Positions 36,658 through 44,870 of a stretch of DNA of 64,000 bases are shown here, piece by piece; position 1 is the first letter of the stretch; every line of letters begins with the position of its first letter. The stretch is from NCBI GenBank assembly GCA_050299835.1, contig JBNKWP010000019.1, positions 1 to 64,000 on the forward strand, read 5' to 3'. The DNA is from JAJDOD01 sp050299835 (lineage in GTDB: Bacteria > Pseudomonadota > Alphaproteobacteria > Rhodobacterales > Rhodobacteraceae). Both the position numbers and the translations under genes were made by a program. Below the pieces are notes generated by a model. The model saw nothing but the letters and a program-made list of their open reading frames with translations, made no database searches and was not told the origin of the DNA.

Positions 36658-37368
36658 AAACGCCCGCGTCCGCGCCTCCTTTGGCTCGGAGAAGACCTCC
36701 GAGGGTGACCCTTCCTCAAGAATGCGCCCGGCATCGAGGAAACACACCTTGTCCGCCAGTTCCCGCGCGAAACCCATCTCGTGTGTGGCAAGGATCATCG
36801 TCATGCCCTCCTCGCGCAGCCCGCGCAAAGTATCCAGCACTTCGCCCACCAGTTCGGGGTCCAGCGCCGAGGTGATCTCGTCAAAGAGCATGATCTCCGG
36901 CTTCATCGCCAAGGCCCTGACAATCGCCACCCTCTGCTGCTGCCCGCCGGAAAGCTGGTCCGGGAAATGCCCCATCCGGTCAGCCAGCCCGAACCGTTCG
37001 AACAAGGCGGTGACGGCAGGCATCAACTCGGCGCGAGACATCCCGCGCACCCGCCTTGGCGCCAGCATCACATTCTCCGCAGCCGTCATATGCGGAAACA
37101 GGTTGAAGCTCTGAAACACCATGCCGATCCGCTGCCGGATCGGTCGCGGATCGAGGCCGGGCACCGAGATATCGGTCCCATCGAGCAGGATTACCCCGTC
37201 ATCCACCGGCTCCAGCAGGTTCAGACACCTCAGCAAGGTCGACTTGCCCGACCCCGAAGCCCCGATCAGGCAGACCATCTCGCCCTCCGCGACGCTCAGA
37301 TCAATGCCGCTCAACACTTGCGTGCCTCCGAAGGCCTTGACGATCCCCTGCGCTTCCAACCGCGCCAT
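36634..37368 (-). CDS. polar amino acid ABC transporter ATP-binding protein
   Basis: The 244-residue product is a GlnQ/HisP-type ATPase: Walker A GASGSGKST, Q-loop FQSFNLFPHMT, signature LSGGQQQRVAI, Walker B MLFDEITSALDPELVG, and H-loop LATHEMGFARE. The ATG at 37368 (MARLEAQGIVKAFG) is the normal start and overlaps the permease stop (TGATG). With the permease and binding protein it forms a PAAT-family amino-acid importer; substrate unknown, although the neighbouring pxpBC suggest pyroglutamate or a related amino acid. Confidence 0.92.
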   Translation of the reverse strand: MARLEAQGIVKAFGGTQVLSGIDLSVAEGEMVCLIGASGSGKSTLLRCLNLLEPVDDGVILLDGTDISVPGLDPRPIRQRIGMVFQSFNLFPHMTAAENVMLAPRRVRGMSRAELMPAVTALFERFGLADRMGHFPDQLSGGQQQRVAIVRALAMKPEIMLFDEITSALDPELVGEVLDTLRGLREEGMTMILATHEMGFARELADKVCFLDAGRILEEGSPSEVFSEPKEARTRAFLSRVLSA

Positions 37369-38189
37369 CAGCTTCGCGCCCGCTGCTGCTTCGACATCAG
37401 GTAATCGGCATAGCGCGTTGCCGGAATGGTGATGGCAAGGAAGATCAGCGCCGCGCCCACATAGGGCGTGAAATTCGCCATCAGTGACTTGTAGACCCCC
37501 GCTTGCCGAAAGATTTCCACCGGCCCGATGAAGGAGAGAAGCGCCACGTCCTTCTGGAGCGCGATGAACAGGTTCATGTTCGCCGGTACGACCTTCCGGA
37601 TCGCCTGCGGCAGGATGACGAACCGCAACGTGTCCCCATCCGTCAGCCCCAGCGAAGCCGCGGCCGAGCGCTGGCTTGCATGAATGCTCTCGATCCCGGT
37701 GCGGAACACCTCCGCCACATAGGCCGCATAGGTCAGGACCAGCGCCACGGTGCCCCAGATGTAAGGCGAGTTCCACGGGCGCGGCAGCCCCAGCCCCGGT
37801 ATCCCGAAGCCCACGAGATAGATCACCAGGATCACCGGCACGCCCCGGAAAATGTCGGTATAGAGAATGGCGAAAAGCCGCAGCGGATAGGCGGCAGGCG
37901 CCCGGATGTCCCGCATCAGCGCCACCACCAGCCCAAGTGCGAAGATCAGCGGTGCCGACCAGGCGAAGATCGCCACGTCCAGCAGGAAGGCCTCCAGAAG
38001 CCCCGGAAAGGTTTTGGCAAACACTTCCCCGTTGAAGAAGCTTTTCTTCACCGCGGGCCAGCCCGGCGCCAGAGGAACCAGCAGCACGATGGCGAGGAGA
38101 ACGGCACAGGTCGAGCCGCCCGCGATCAGCGACGCCCGCCGCCTTATCCGCGCCTCATATGCCTGCCGCCGCGTCAGCACGCCACCCAA
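37368..38189 (-). CDS. polar amino acid ABC transporter permease
   Basis: The product has an N-terminal cytoplasmic piece, five membrane helices and the EAA-loop (SLGLTDGDTLRFVILPQAIRK less its last residue) of HisM/GlnP permeases. The start is uncertain: TTG at 38189 (273 residues) or GTG at 38180; a palindromic intergenic repeat begins only 11 bases upstream of the TTG, and may have displaced the original leader. A single permease is expected to work as a homodimer. Confidence 0.85.
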   Translation of the reverse strand: MGGVLTRRQAYEARIRRRASLIAGGSTCAVLLAIVLLVPLAPGWPAVKKSFFNGEVFAKTFPGLLEAFLLDVAIFAWSAPLIFALGLVVALMRDIRAPAAYPLRLFAILYTDIFRGVPVILVIYLVGFGIPGLGLPRPWNSPYIWGTVALVLTYAAYVAEVFRTGIESIHASQRSAAASLGLTDGDTLRFVILPQAIRKVVPANMNLFIALQKDVALLSFIGPVEIFRQAGVYKSLMANFTPYVGAALIFLAITIPATRYADYLMSKQQRARS

Positions 38190-38199
38190 AGCCTCGCCG

Positions 38200-38263
38200 C
38201 CCCGGACTTGATCCGGGGCCTCCCGCTCGCCAACCCGACGAGGCCCCGGCTCGAGGCCGGGGC
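38200..38263. repeat. tandem GC-rich palindromes (REP-like)
   Basis: Two hairpins: CCCCGGA-CTTGA-TCCGGGG (38200-38218) and GCCCCGGC-TCGAG-GCCGGGGC (38243-38263). Such GGCCCCGGATCAAG palindromes are common between genes in alphaproteobacteria. They lie between the binding-protein gene and the permease gene of one transporter. Confidence 0.7.
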
Positions 38264-38307
38264 AGGGTGCAACCGACCAGGGCGCAAGCGAAATTCAGCT
38301 TTCTTTC

Positions 38308-38424
38308 TGGTCCAAATATCCCGGGGGTGAGCTGCAAAGCAGAAAAGGTCCAGTGGACCTTTTCCGCCGCGAACGCGCGGAACGCGCTGGAAATTGCCCG
38401 CAGGGCAAGAGGGGCAGCGCCCCT
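38308..38424. repeat. intergenic repeat with AAATATCCCGGGGG core
   Basis: CTGGTCCAAATATCCCGGGGG (38308-38328) is followed by AAAAGGTCCAGTGGACCTTTTC, a 10-bp perfect hairpin near 38345, and by GGGGCAGCGCCCC near 38410. It shares the ATATCC-type core and GC stem with other repeats in the window and sits downstream of the binding-protein gene. Confidence 0.55.
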
Positions 38425-38445
38425 CCATCCCCGACTCAACCCGCT

Positions 38446-39261
38446 TCACTCGATAACCGGAACGCCGGTCGTCTCTGACAGCCACTCGGTTTCGATCGCC
38501 GCCAGCGTCCCGTCTGCTTTCATCGCCTCCAACGCCGCGTCAGCACAGGCTTTCAGCGGGTTGCCTTCCTCGAAGAGAAGCCCGAACTCGTCGGGGTTCT
38601 CGCCCCGGTCCGCCGGGAACTGTCCCAGCAGCGCCCCGTCATCCAGCACAACCGCCGACAGATACAAAGCCGTCGGCAGATCAAACAGAGCCGCGTCGAT
38701 CTGGTTGGCCTTCATCGCCTCCACCACATCGGCATTGTCGCCGTAAAGCAGCGGGTCCTTTTCGGGCGCGATGATCTCCGCCAGGATCGGCACGGCAGTG
38801 GTGTTGGCATCCGCGCCCCAGATCAGCCCGCGCAAGCTCTCCAGCGACGCCTCCGCGCCCCCGTCGATCACTGGCTTGCGGGTCAGAACCGCCATTGCGG
38901 CGGAATAGTAGGGGACGGAGAAATCCACGATCTCGTCCCGCTCCGGCGTGATCGAGTATTGCTGCAGGTTGAAATCGAAATTCTTGGCCCCCGGCTGGAT
39001 CGCCTCGTCGAAAGACGAACGCACCCAGACCACCTGATCCTGCCCGAACCCCATCCGGTCGGCCACGGCATAAGCGACGGCCGCCTCGAAGCCCTGACCG
39101 CTTTCCGGGGCGTCATCCATGACCCACGGGTAATAGGCCGGGTTTCCGGTGGCGACGGTGAGCTTTCCGTCCTCCAGCGTCAGCCCCGCCGCACAGTCAT
39201 TCTGGGCAGCCGCGGCGGTGGCGAAGGGCAGGGCGATCAGGGTGGTGAGCAAAAGGCGCAT
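38446..39261 (-). CDS. amino acid ABC transporter substrate-binding protein
   Basis: The 271-residue product starts with a signal peptide (MRLLLTTLIALPFATAAAAQ) and has the PBP-type fold: LTVATGNPAYYPWVMDDAPE, FDEAIQPGAKNFDFNLQQYS and DIVD-like EIVDFSVPYYSAAMAVL. It delivers the substrate to the permease. The ATG at 39261 is preceded by GGGAG; a longer frame lacks a signal peptide. It is separated from the permease gene by 256 bases of repeat-rich DNA. Confidence 0.9.
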   Translation of the reverse strand: MRLLLTTLIALPFATAAAAQNDCAAGLTLEDGKLTVATGNPAYYPWVMDDAPESGQGFEAAVAYAVADRMGFGQDQVVWVRSSFDEAIQPGAKNFDFNLQQYSITPERDEIVDFSVPYYSAAMAVLTRKPVIDGGAEASLESLRGLIWGADANTTAVPILAEIIAPEKDPLLYGDNADVVEAMKANQIDAALFDLPTALYLSAVVLDDGALLGQFPADRGENPDEFGLLFEEGNPLKACADAALEAMKADGTLAAIETEWLSETTGVPVIE

Positions 39262-39340
39262 GGGGCAACTCCCGTGTTGGATTTGCGCCCGAGTGTGAGC
39301 CTTCAATCGCAAATGTCCAGAGCCTGACCTTTGTTCATTA

Positions 39341-39397
39341 CTGGCCTGAAAATATCCTGGGGGAGAGGCCCAGAGGGCCGAGGGGGCAAAGCCCCCT
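39341..39397. repeat. intergenic repeat: AATATCCTGGGGG core and GGGGGC-AAA-GCCCCC stem
   Basis: AAAATATCCTGGGGGAG (39350-39366) and the hairpin GGGGGC-AAA-GCCCCC (about 39382-39396) lie between the binding-protein gene and the FtsX-type permease, ending at the stop codon of the latter. Confidence 0.65.
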
Positions 39398-41925
39398 CAC
39401 TCCCGCGCTCTCAGGACCCGCGCCGGTCGCGCCGCCAGCGGACCCCAGGAAAACAGCAGCCCGGTCAGCAATGTCGCCAACACACCGCCCACGACGATCA
39501 GAACCGCCGAAACAGGTTCGAAATGGTAGTCGAGGTCCATCACGAAATGCATAACACCCCATCCCGCCAAGGCACCCGCAACAATCGCGACGACCCCTGC
39601 CGCCGCGCCCAGCATCGCCGAGCGCAGGGCAAAGCTCCGCAGGATTGTCCCCCGCGAAGCCCCCACTGTCTTCAGCACCGCCGCCTCATAGGTCCGCGCA
39701 TGGGTCCCCGCCGCAGCCGCCCCGATCAGCACGATCCCGCCGGTCAGAAGCGTCGCCAGCGCCCCGTAGGTGATCGCGGCGGCGATCCCGGCCAGAACCT
39801 CGCTCACCCGGTCGATGGCGTCCTTGACCCGGATCGCGGTGATGTTGGGGTAGGCGTTCGACACCTCCCGCAGGATCGCCGCCTCATCTTCCGGCGCGGC
39901 ATAGATGGTAGAGATGAAACTGTGGGGCGCACCGCGCAGGGCACCGGGGTTCATCGACAGGACGAAGCCGATGCCCGCCGTCGAGAAATCCACCTCCCGG
40001 AAACTCGTCACCTCCGCCGTGATGTCGCGCCCCAGAATGTTGACGGTGATCTCGTCGCCCAGCTGCATGCCCAGTTCCAACGCCTCCTCGGTCGCGAAAC
40101 TGATCTGCGGCGGCCCGTCATACCCCTCCGGCCACCAGTCCCCGTGGGTGATCTTCGTCCCCTCGACCGGCCGGTCCGAATAGGTCACCCCCCGGTCGCC
40201 GCGAAGCACCCAGTGCGGCCCCGCAACCTCCGCCGCGGGACGCCCGTTGATCTGGGTGATGATCCCGCGCAGCATCGGTGCGCTTTCAACCTTCGACACG
40301 GCGGGTCGTGCCTCAAGCTCCTCTGTCAGAGGCCCGATCTGGTCCGGCTGGATATCCACCATGAAGAATGCAGGCGCCACTTCCGGCAAATCCCGCGCGA
40401 TCGCCCCCCGCAGGTTCGAGTCGATCTGACCGACAGCAGCCAGAACCGTCAGCCCCAGGCCCAGCGACAGGACCACCGACAAGGCCTCGCCCCCCGGCCC
40501 GCCGACCGAGCCGAGCGCCAGCCTCAGCGCAGACCGCCCCCGCATCGCCCGCCGCGAAGCAAGCCCACGCGCCAGCCGCCGAACGCCCGCCGCTGCCAGC
40601 ACCAGAAGCGCGAAGGCCCCCAGAAGCCCGCCCGCCGCCCCCAGCGTCAGGCTCCAAAGCCCCGAAAGCGCCGCCGCCGTGATGACCAGCGCCGCAAAAA
40701 GCACCGCCGTAACCGCGACCCAGAACGCCCGTGGCCAGGACCGGCTCGAGGCCACGCTGTCCCGGAAGAGCGTTGCCGCCCGAACCTGTTCCACTCGCGC
40801 CAACGGCCAGAGCGTGAAGATCAGCGCCGCCAGCCCCCCGAACAGCGCCGCCTCGGCCAAGGGGCGCGGGTAGACCGTGAAGGCTGCCGGCACCGGCAAG
40901 CGCGACTCAAGGATCGGTGCCAGAAGCACAGGCAACGCCGCGCCGAGTGCCAGCCCGATCAGCAGGCCCACCACTGTCAGGACCCCGATCTGGATGAAAT
41001 ACGTCAGGAAGATCACCCGCGTCTCCGCGCCGAGTGTCTTCAGCGTCGCGATCACGGCCGTCTTCCGCTCAAGGTAAGACCGGACTGCGGCCGAAATGCC
41101 GACACCGCCGACGGCCAGCCCCGCCAGCCCCACGAGCACGAGGAAGGAAGACAACCGGTCCACGAAAGTCTGAATCCCCGGCGTCCCGTTCCGCCTGTCG
41201 CGCCAGCGCGCGCCCGAGATAACCGCCTCGGCCGTCGCTTCCAGCAGGTTCAGATCGGCATCGCTTGGCAGGATCATCTTGTATTCGGTCTCGAACAGGG
41301 TTCCTGGCTGGACAAGCCCGCTTGTCGCCAGCGCCTCCGTTCGGACGATGGTTCGCGGCCCCAATCCGAATCCGCCGGTGGCACTGTCGGGTTCGCGGGT
41401 GAGCCTTGCGGTAAGGACGAACTCCGTCTCCCCCAGCCTGAACGTATCGCCGACAGCCATGCCCAGCCGGTCGGCCAGGATCGGGTCCATCACCGCCCCC
41501 GGCCGTCCATCCGAACCGCCCAGAGCCTTCTCCAGCGGTATTTCAGGTTCCAGCCCGACCGCCCCGTAAAGAGGATAGAGGTCATCGACCCCCTTCACCT
41601 GCGTCAAGGCCCGCTCGGTCGCGTCACCGGTGCCAAAAACCGCCATCGACCGGAAATCGACGATCTCAGACAGCGCGGTAGAGTTCTCCTCCATCCACGT
41701 CCGTTCATCGGGCTCCGCGAAACGATAGGTCAGCTCGATCGCGGCATCCCCGCCCAGAAGCGTGGCACCTTCGCGGATCAGCCCGACAGAGATCGCTTCG
41801 CGCACGGAACCGACGGCGGCAATCGCTGCGACGCCAAGGATCAGGCAAAGGAGGAATATCCGAAAACCCTGCAACCCGCCGCGCAACTCCCGCCGCGCGA
41901 TCCTTGTGGCAACTCCAAGGCTCAT
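39397..41925 (-). CDS. FtsX-like ABC transporter permease (YbbP type)
   Basis: The 842-residue membrane protein has an N-terminal helix, a large periplasmic domain (about residues 50-240), three helices, a middle block of four helices, a second periplasmic domain and three C-terminal helices including LKTVGASRGTILRSFALR, the coupling segment of FtsX-type permeases. This ten-helix layout with duplicated halves is that of YbbP. Partner of the ATPase encoded just upstream (4-base overlap); together they resemble YbbAP, next to a TesA esterase as in E. coli. The exported substrate is not known. Confidence 0.9.
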   Translation of the reverse strand: MSLGVATRIARRELRGGLQGFRIFLLCLILGVAAIAAVGSVREAISVGLIREGATLLGGDAAIELTYRFAEPDERTWMEENSTALSEIVDFRSMAVFGTGDATERALTQVKGVDDLYPLYGAVGLEPEIPLEKALGGSDGRPGAVMDPILADRLGMAVGDTFRLGETEFVLTARLTREPDSATGGFGLGPRTIVRTEALATSGLVQPGTLFETEYKMILPSDADLNLLEATAEAVISGARWRDRRNGTPGIQTFVDRLSSFLVLVGLAGLAVGGVGISAAVRSYLERKTAVIATLKTLGAETRVIFLTYFIQIGVLTVVGLLIGLALGAALPVLLAPILESRLPVPAAFTVYPRPLAEAALFGGLAALIFTLWPLARVEQVRAATLFRDSVASSRSWPRAFWVAVTAVLFAALVITAAALSGLWSLTLGAAGGLLGAFALLVLAAAGVRRLARGLASRRAMRGRSALRLALGSVGGPGGEALSVVLSLGLGLTVLAAVGQIDSNLRGAIARDLPEVAPAFFMVDIQPDQIGPLTEELEARPAVSKVESAPMLRGIITQINGRPAAEVAGPHWVLRGDRGVTYSDRPVEGTKITHGDWWPEGYDGPPQISFATEEALELGMQLGDEITVNILGRDITAEVTSFREVDFSTAGIGFVLSMNPGALRGAPHSFISTIYAAPEDEAAILREVSNAYPNITAIRVKDAIDRVSEVLAGIAAAITYGALATLLTGGIVLIGAAAAGTHARTYEAAVLKTVGASRGTILRSFALRSAMLGAAAGVVAIVAGALAGWGVMHFVMDLDYHFEPVSAVLIVVGGVLATLLTGLLFSWGPLAARPARVLRARE

Positions 41926-42617
41926 TCCGCCGCCGCCTGCTGCGCCTCGTCCCCGATCCGGCCGTCTTCCAGCCGGATCACCCGGTCGCAGCGTTCGGCC
42001 AGTTCAGGCGCATGGGTCACCAGCACCAGGGTCGCCCCATGGCGTTCATTCAACCCGAACAGCAATTCCATGATCTGCGCGCCCGTCGCCCCGTCGAGAT
42101 TCCCTGTCGGCTCATCGGCCAGCAATATCTCCGGCCTCGGCGCGGCAGCCCGCGCCAGCGCCACCCGCTGTTGTTCCCCGCCCGACAATTGCGCCGGGTA
42201 ATGCCCCAGCCGCGCACCAAGACCCACGGCCCGCAACTCCTCTTCCGCGCGCTCGAAGGCATCCTTTTTGCCCGCCAGTTCCAGCGGAGTCGCGACATTT
42301 TCCAGCGCCGTCATCGTCGGAATCAGGTGGAAGGATTGGAAAACCACCCCCATATGATGGCGACGGACACGGGCAAGCGCATCTTCGTCCAACGCGGTCA
42401 GGTCATGGCCCAGAGCCTCGACCTTTCCTCCGGTGGCGCGCTCCAGCCCGCCCATGAGCATGAGGAGTGACGACTTGCCCGACCCCGAAGGTCCGATCAG
42501 CCCGACCGTTTCGCCCTTGGCAATGTCGAGCGTGATGCCACGCAGGATCTCCACCCGTCCCGCATTCCCGTCGAGCGTCAGTTCGGCGTCTTTCAGCGAC
42601 AGGATCGTCTGGGTCAT
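41922..42617 (-). CDS. ABC transporter ATP-binding protein (YbbA type)
   Basis: The 231-residue product belongs to the LolD/MacB/YbbA group: Walker A GPSGSGKSS, VVFQSFHLIPTMTALENV, signature LSGGEQQRVAL, Walker B ILLADEPTGNLD. I chose ATG 42617 (MTQTILSLKDAELTL); longer frame residues are not family-like. It is divergent from tesA with 37 bases between the starts, the ybbA-tesA arrangement seen widely in proteobacteria. Confidence 0.92.
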   Translation of the reverse strand: MTQTILSLKDAELTLDGNAGRVEILRGITLDIAKGETVGLIGPSGSGKSSLLMLMGGLERATGGKVEALGHDLTALDEDALARVRRHHMGVVFQSFHLIPTMTALENVATPLELAGKKDAFERAEEELRAVGLGARLGHYPAQLSGGEQQRVALARAAAPRPEILLADEPTGNLDGATGAQIMELLFGLNERHGATLVLVTHAPELAERCDRVIRLEDGRIGDEAQQAAAE

Positions 42618-42654
42618 GTCCCGGTCCTTCTCTCGGCCTGCTACGGCATATGGT

Positions 42655-43314
42655 GTGATACGCGGAATTCGCAACGTCGGATTGGCGATAAGTCTCACTA
42701 CCTTGGCAGCATTTGCGGCCGAGGCCGAGCCGGTCACCGTCGCCGCCCTTGGCGACAGTCTCACGCAGGGCTACGGCCTGCCGCCCGAGGACGGCTTGGT
42801 GCCGCAGCTTCAGCGCTGGCTCGACGGGCAGGGGGCGGAAGTCACCCTCATCAATGCCGGTGTCTCGGGTGACACCACCGCAGGCGGTCTCTCCCGCATC
42901 GGCTGGACGCTGACGCCGGAGGTGGACGCCGTTGTCGTCGCCCTCGGCGGCAATGACCTGCTGCGCGGCATCGACCCCGCCACCGCCCGCGCCAATCTCG
43001 ATGGCATCCTGTCCGAGGCCACCTCTCGCGGTCTTCCCGTGCTGCTGATCGGAATGGACGCCCCATCGAACTACGGTGCCGAATACGAGGCCGAGTTCGA
43101 GGCGATCTATCCCGATCTCGCCGCCCGATACGGCGTTCTTCACCACGAGAACTTCCTCGGCGCGCTCGCAGCCCTCGGCGACCGGGACGCGGCGATCCGG
43201 CAATACATGCAGCCCGACCGCATCCACCCCAATGCCGAAGGCGTGGCTCTGATCGTCGAGGAGATCGGTCCCCGCGTCGTGGAATTGGCAGATCAGGTCA
43301 CGCAAACCGATTGA
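42655..43314 (+). CDS. tesA: arylesterase / thioesterase I family (SGNH hydrolase)
   Basis: The 219-residue product has a signal peptide (RGIRNVGLAISLTTLAAF, cleavage near AEA) and the SGNH blocks: ALGDSLTQGYG with the nucleophile Ser, NAGVSGDTT, VVVALGGNDLLRG, and DRIHPNAEG with the Asp-His pair. It is a periplasmic esterase/acyl-CoA thioesterase. The start is GTG at 42655; the preceding ATG (42650) runs into a stop. It is divergent from the YbbA-type ATPase gene. Confidence 0.9.
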   Translation: MIRGIRNVGLAISLTTLAAFAAEAEPVTVAALGDSLTQGYGLPPEDGLVPQLQRWLDGQGAEVTLINAGVSGDTTAGGLSRIGWTLTPEVDAVVVALGGNDLLRGIDPATARANLDGILSEATSRGLPVLLIGMDAPSNYGAEYEAEFEAIYPDLAARYGVLHHENFLGALAALGDRDAAIRQYMQPDRIHPNAEGVALIVEEIGPRVVELADQVTQTD

Positions 43315-43343
43315 GCGCCTTTCAGGCGCATACGTTGGTTTTA

Positions 43344-43393
43344 CCGGGGCTCCGCCCCCGCGTGCTGCGCCCGCTCTCCCGGAGTATTTCTGC
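43344..43393. repeat. intergenic repeat: GGGGCTCCGCCCC stem and CCCGGAGTATTTC core
   Basis: CGGGGC-TCC-GCCCCCG forms the stem, and CTCCCGGAGTATTTCTGCC follows at about 43375-43393, ending 13 bases before the DUF1491 stop. A related GTACTCCGGGAGGG lies at about 12870 behind the first ABC-F gene. Confidence 0.6.
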
Positions 43394-43405
43394 CAGGATG
43401 ATGAG

Positions 43406-43735
43406 TTACTCCAGTCCCGGTTCGTCCAGAAGGTGACGCCCGGACTTGTCCTCGATCTCGATCACCCAGAGGTCGGGGTCGAAGCCCTTCTGCTTGCCGA
43501 TCGAGACATCGACATCCGCCTCATCGCCTTCCGACAGCACCACCCATTGGCGTTCGCCGCTCATCAGATCGAAGCTGCGCTGGAAGCACTTGGCCTGCCC
43601 GTCGAGCGTGTTGAGCTTGATCAGAACCGCGCCTGCCGTGTGGTCGCCCTTCTTAAGAATGAAGGCCGGGATGGTGGCCAGCCGCAGGCGGGTCAGGTAG
43701 GCGGCGACCCAGATCTCGGTGGTGAGCCGGGTCAT
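43406..43735 (-). CDS. DUF1491 family protein
   Basis: The 109-residue product starts MTRLTTEIWVAAYLTRLRLA and has TAGAVLIKLNTLDG and PDLWVIEIEDKSGRHLLDE, the shape of DUF1491, a small alphaproteobacterial family of unknown role. It overlaps era by 4 bases, an arrangement usual in Rhodobacterales, so a link to ribosome or RNA work is possible but unproven. There is no signal or membrane segment. Confidence 0.85.
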   Translation of the reverse strand: MTRLTTEIWVAAYLTRLRLATIPAFILKKGDHTAGAVLIKLNTLDGQAKCFQRSFDLMSGERQWVVLSEGDEADVDVSIGKQKGFDPDLWVIEIEDKSGRHLLDEPGLE

Positions 43736-44649
43736 CCGCCGTCCTTGAAATCGAGCCCCATCTCCGAATAGCGCTCCGCTTCATCCAGCCAGTTCTCGCG
43801 CACCTTGACCTGCAGGAACAGATGCACGGTCCGCTCAAGAAACGCGCCGATCTCCTCCCGCGCGAGCTTGCCGACGGCCTTGATGGTCTCGCCTTTCTTG
43901 CCAAGCACGATCCCCTTGTGGCCGTCGCGGGCGACATAGACGATCTGGTCGATCCGGACCGAACCGTCTTCGCGGTCCTCCCAGTTCTCGGTCTCGACGG
44001 TGAGCTGGTAGGGGAGTTCCTGATGCAGCCTGAGCGTCAGCTTCTCGCGTGTCATCTCGGCGGCGATCATGCGCATCGGCATGTCGGCGATCTGGTCTTC
44101 GGGATAGAGCCACGGGCCTTCGGGCAGCGTGGCCGCGATCCATTCGCGCAGCCGGTCCACGCCGTGGCCCTTCTCGGCGGAGATCAAAAACGTCTCTACG
44201 AAAGGGAAACGCTTGTTCAGCTCTTCGGTCAGACCCAGCAGCACCGGCGCTTCCACCCGGTCGATCTTGTTAATGGCGAGGGCCACGGGCGACTTGCCGC
44301 CACGGTCGTTGAGCGAGGACAGAATCGCCTCGACGCCCTCCGTCACACCGCGATGCGCTTCTACCAGCAGGACCACGATATCTGCATCCGCCGCCCCGCC
44401 CCAGGCGGCGGCGACCATCGCGCGGTCCAACCGTCGGCGCGGTTTGAACAGCCCCGGCGTATCGACGAAGACGATCTGGCTTTGGCCTTCCATCGCCACA
44501 CCGCGAATGCGCGCGCGCGTGGTTTGCACCTTGTGGGTGACGATGGACACTTTCGCGCCGACCATGCGGTTGAGAAGCGTGGACTTGCCGGCATTCGGCT
44601 CGCCGATCAGGGCGACGAAGCCCGCGCGTGTGGGGGTGCTGTTTTCCAT
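43732..44649 (-). CDS. era: GTPase Era
   Basis: The 305-residue product has G1 GEPNAGKST (17-25), G3 DTPGLF, G4 NKID and, near the end, the KH domain with GKKGETIKAVGKLAREEIG. Era matures 16S rRNA and 30S subunits. The frame stays open to an ATG at 44715, but ATG 44649 puts G1 at its normal distance from the N-terminus and avoids the thi promoter; neither has a strong ribosome binding site, so the start is uncertain. The usual neighbour rnc is absent here. Confidence 0.93.
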   Translation of the reverse strand: MENSTPTRAGFVALIGEPNAGKSTLLNRMVGAKVSIVTHKVQTTRARIRGVAMEGQSQIVFVDTPGLFKPRRRLDRAMVAAAWGGAADADIVVLLVEAHRGVTEGVEAILSSLNDRGGKSPVALAINKIDRVEAPVLLGLTEELNKRFPFVETFLISAEKGHGVDRLREWIAATLPEGPWLYPEDQIADMPMRMIAAEMTREKLTLRLHQELPYQLTVETENWEDREDGSVRIDQIVYVARDGHKGIVLGKKGETIKAVGKLAREEIGAFLERTVHLFLQVKVRENWLDEAERYSEMGLDFKDGG

Positions 44650-44692
44650 CCGCGCGATGTAGGCGAAAAGCCCTGTCTCCGCCAGTGCCGGT

Positions 44693-44721
44693 TTGACAGC
44701 GCCAATGCGAGGCATTACGTC
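44693..44721 (+). promoter_or_regulatory. putative promoter of the thiamin operon
   Basis: TTGACA (44693-44698) and TACGTC (44716-44721) are 17 bases apart; the predicted start near 44728 coincides with the first base of the TPP riboswitch. Confidence 0.5.
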
Positions 44722-44728
44722 ATGCCTG

Positions 44729-44816
44729 ACCGTTGGGGTGCCCGTGATCTGGGCTGAGATGCAGAAAATGCGAACCCATCGAACCTGATCCGGACAATTC
44801 CGGCGTAGGGAACGGT
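44729..44816 (+). ncRNA. TPP riboswitch (thi box)
   Basis: The conserved elements are all present in order: GGGGTGCC, GGGCTGAGAT, the ACCC strand, GAACCTGATCCGG, and the CCGGCGTAGGGAA end. It lies in the leader of thiD, 55 bases upstream of its start, with GGAGTAGGAG as the ribosome binding region behind it. When TPP binds, the element would reduce expression of the ten downstream genes. No clear terminator hairpin follows, so control at translation is more likely. Confidence 0.96.
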
Positions 44817-44870
44817 GTCACGACAGACCCGAGATCCGCGCCCCCTGTCCGTTTGGAGTAGGAGAGGCAC

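Noticed and set aside
39331..42201. A 956-residue open frame on the + strand
   Set aside because: It lies wholly antisense to the FtsX-type permease and YbbA-type ATPase genes. Its product is rich in Arg, Pro, His and Gln with no fold or motif, which is the usual shadow of GC-rich genes.
44650..44715. Longer Era with 22 extra N-terminal residues
   Set aside because: The extension is not Era-like, and the region on the other strand holds the thi promoter; the shorter start fits the family. A longer product cannot be fully excluded.
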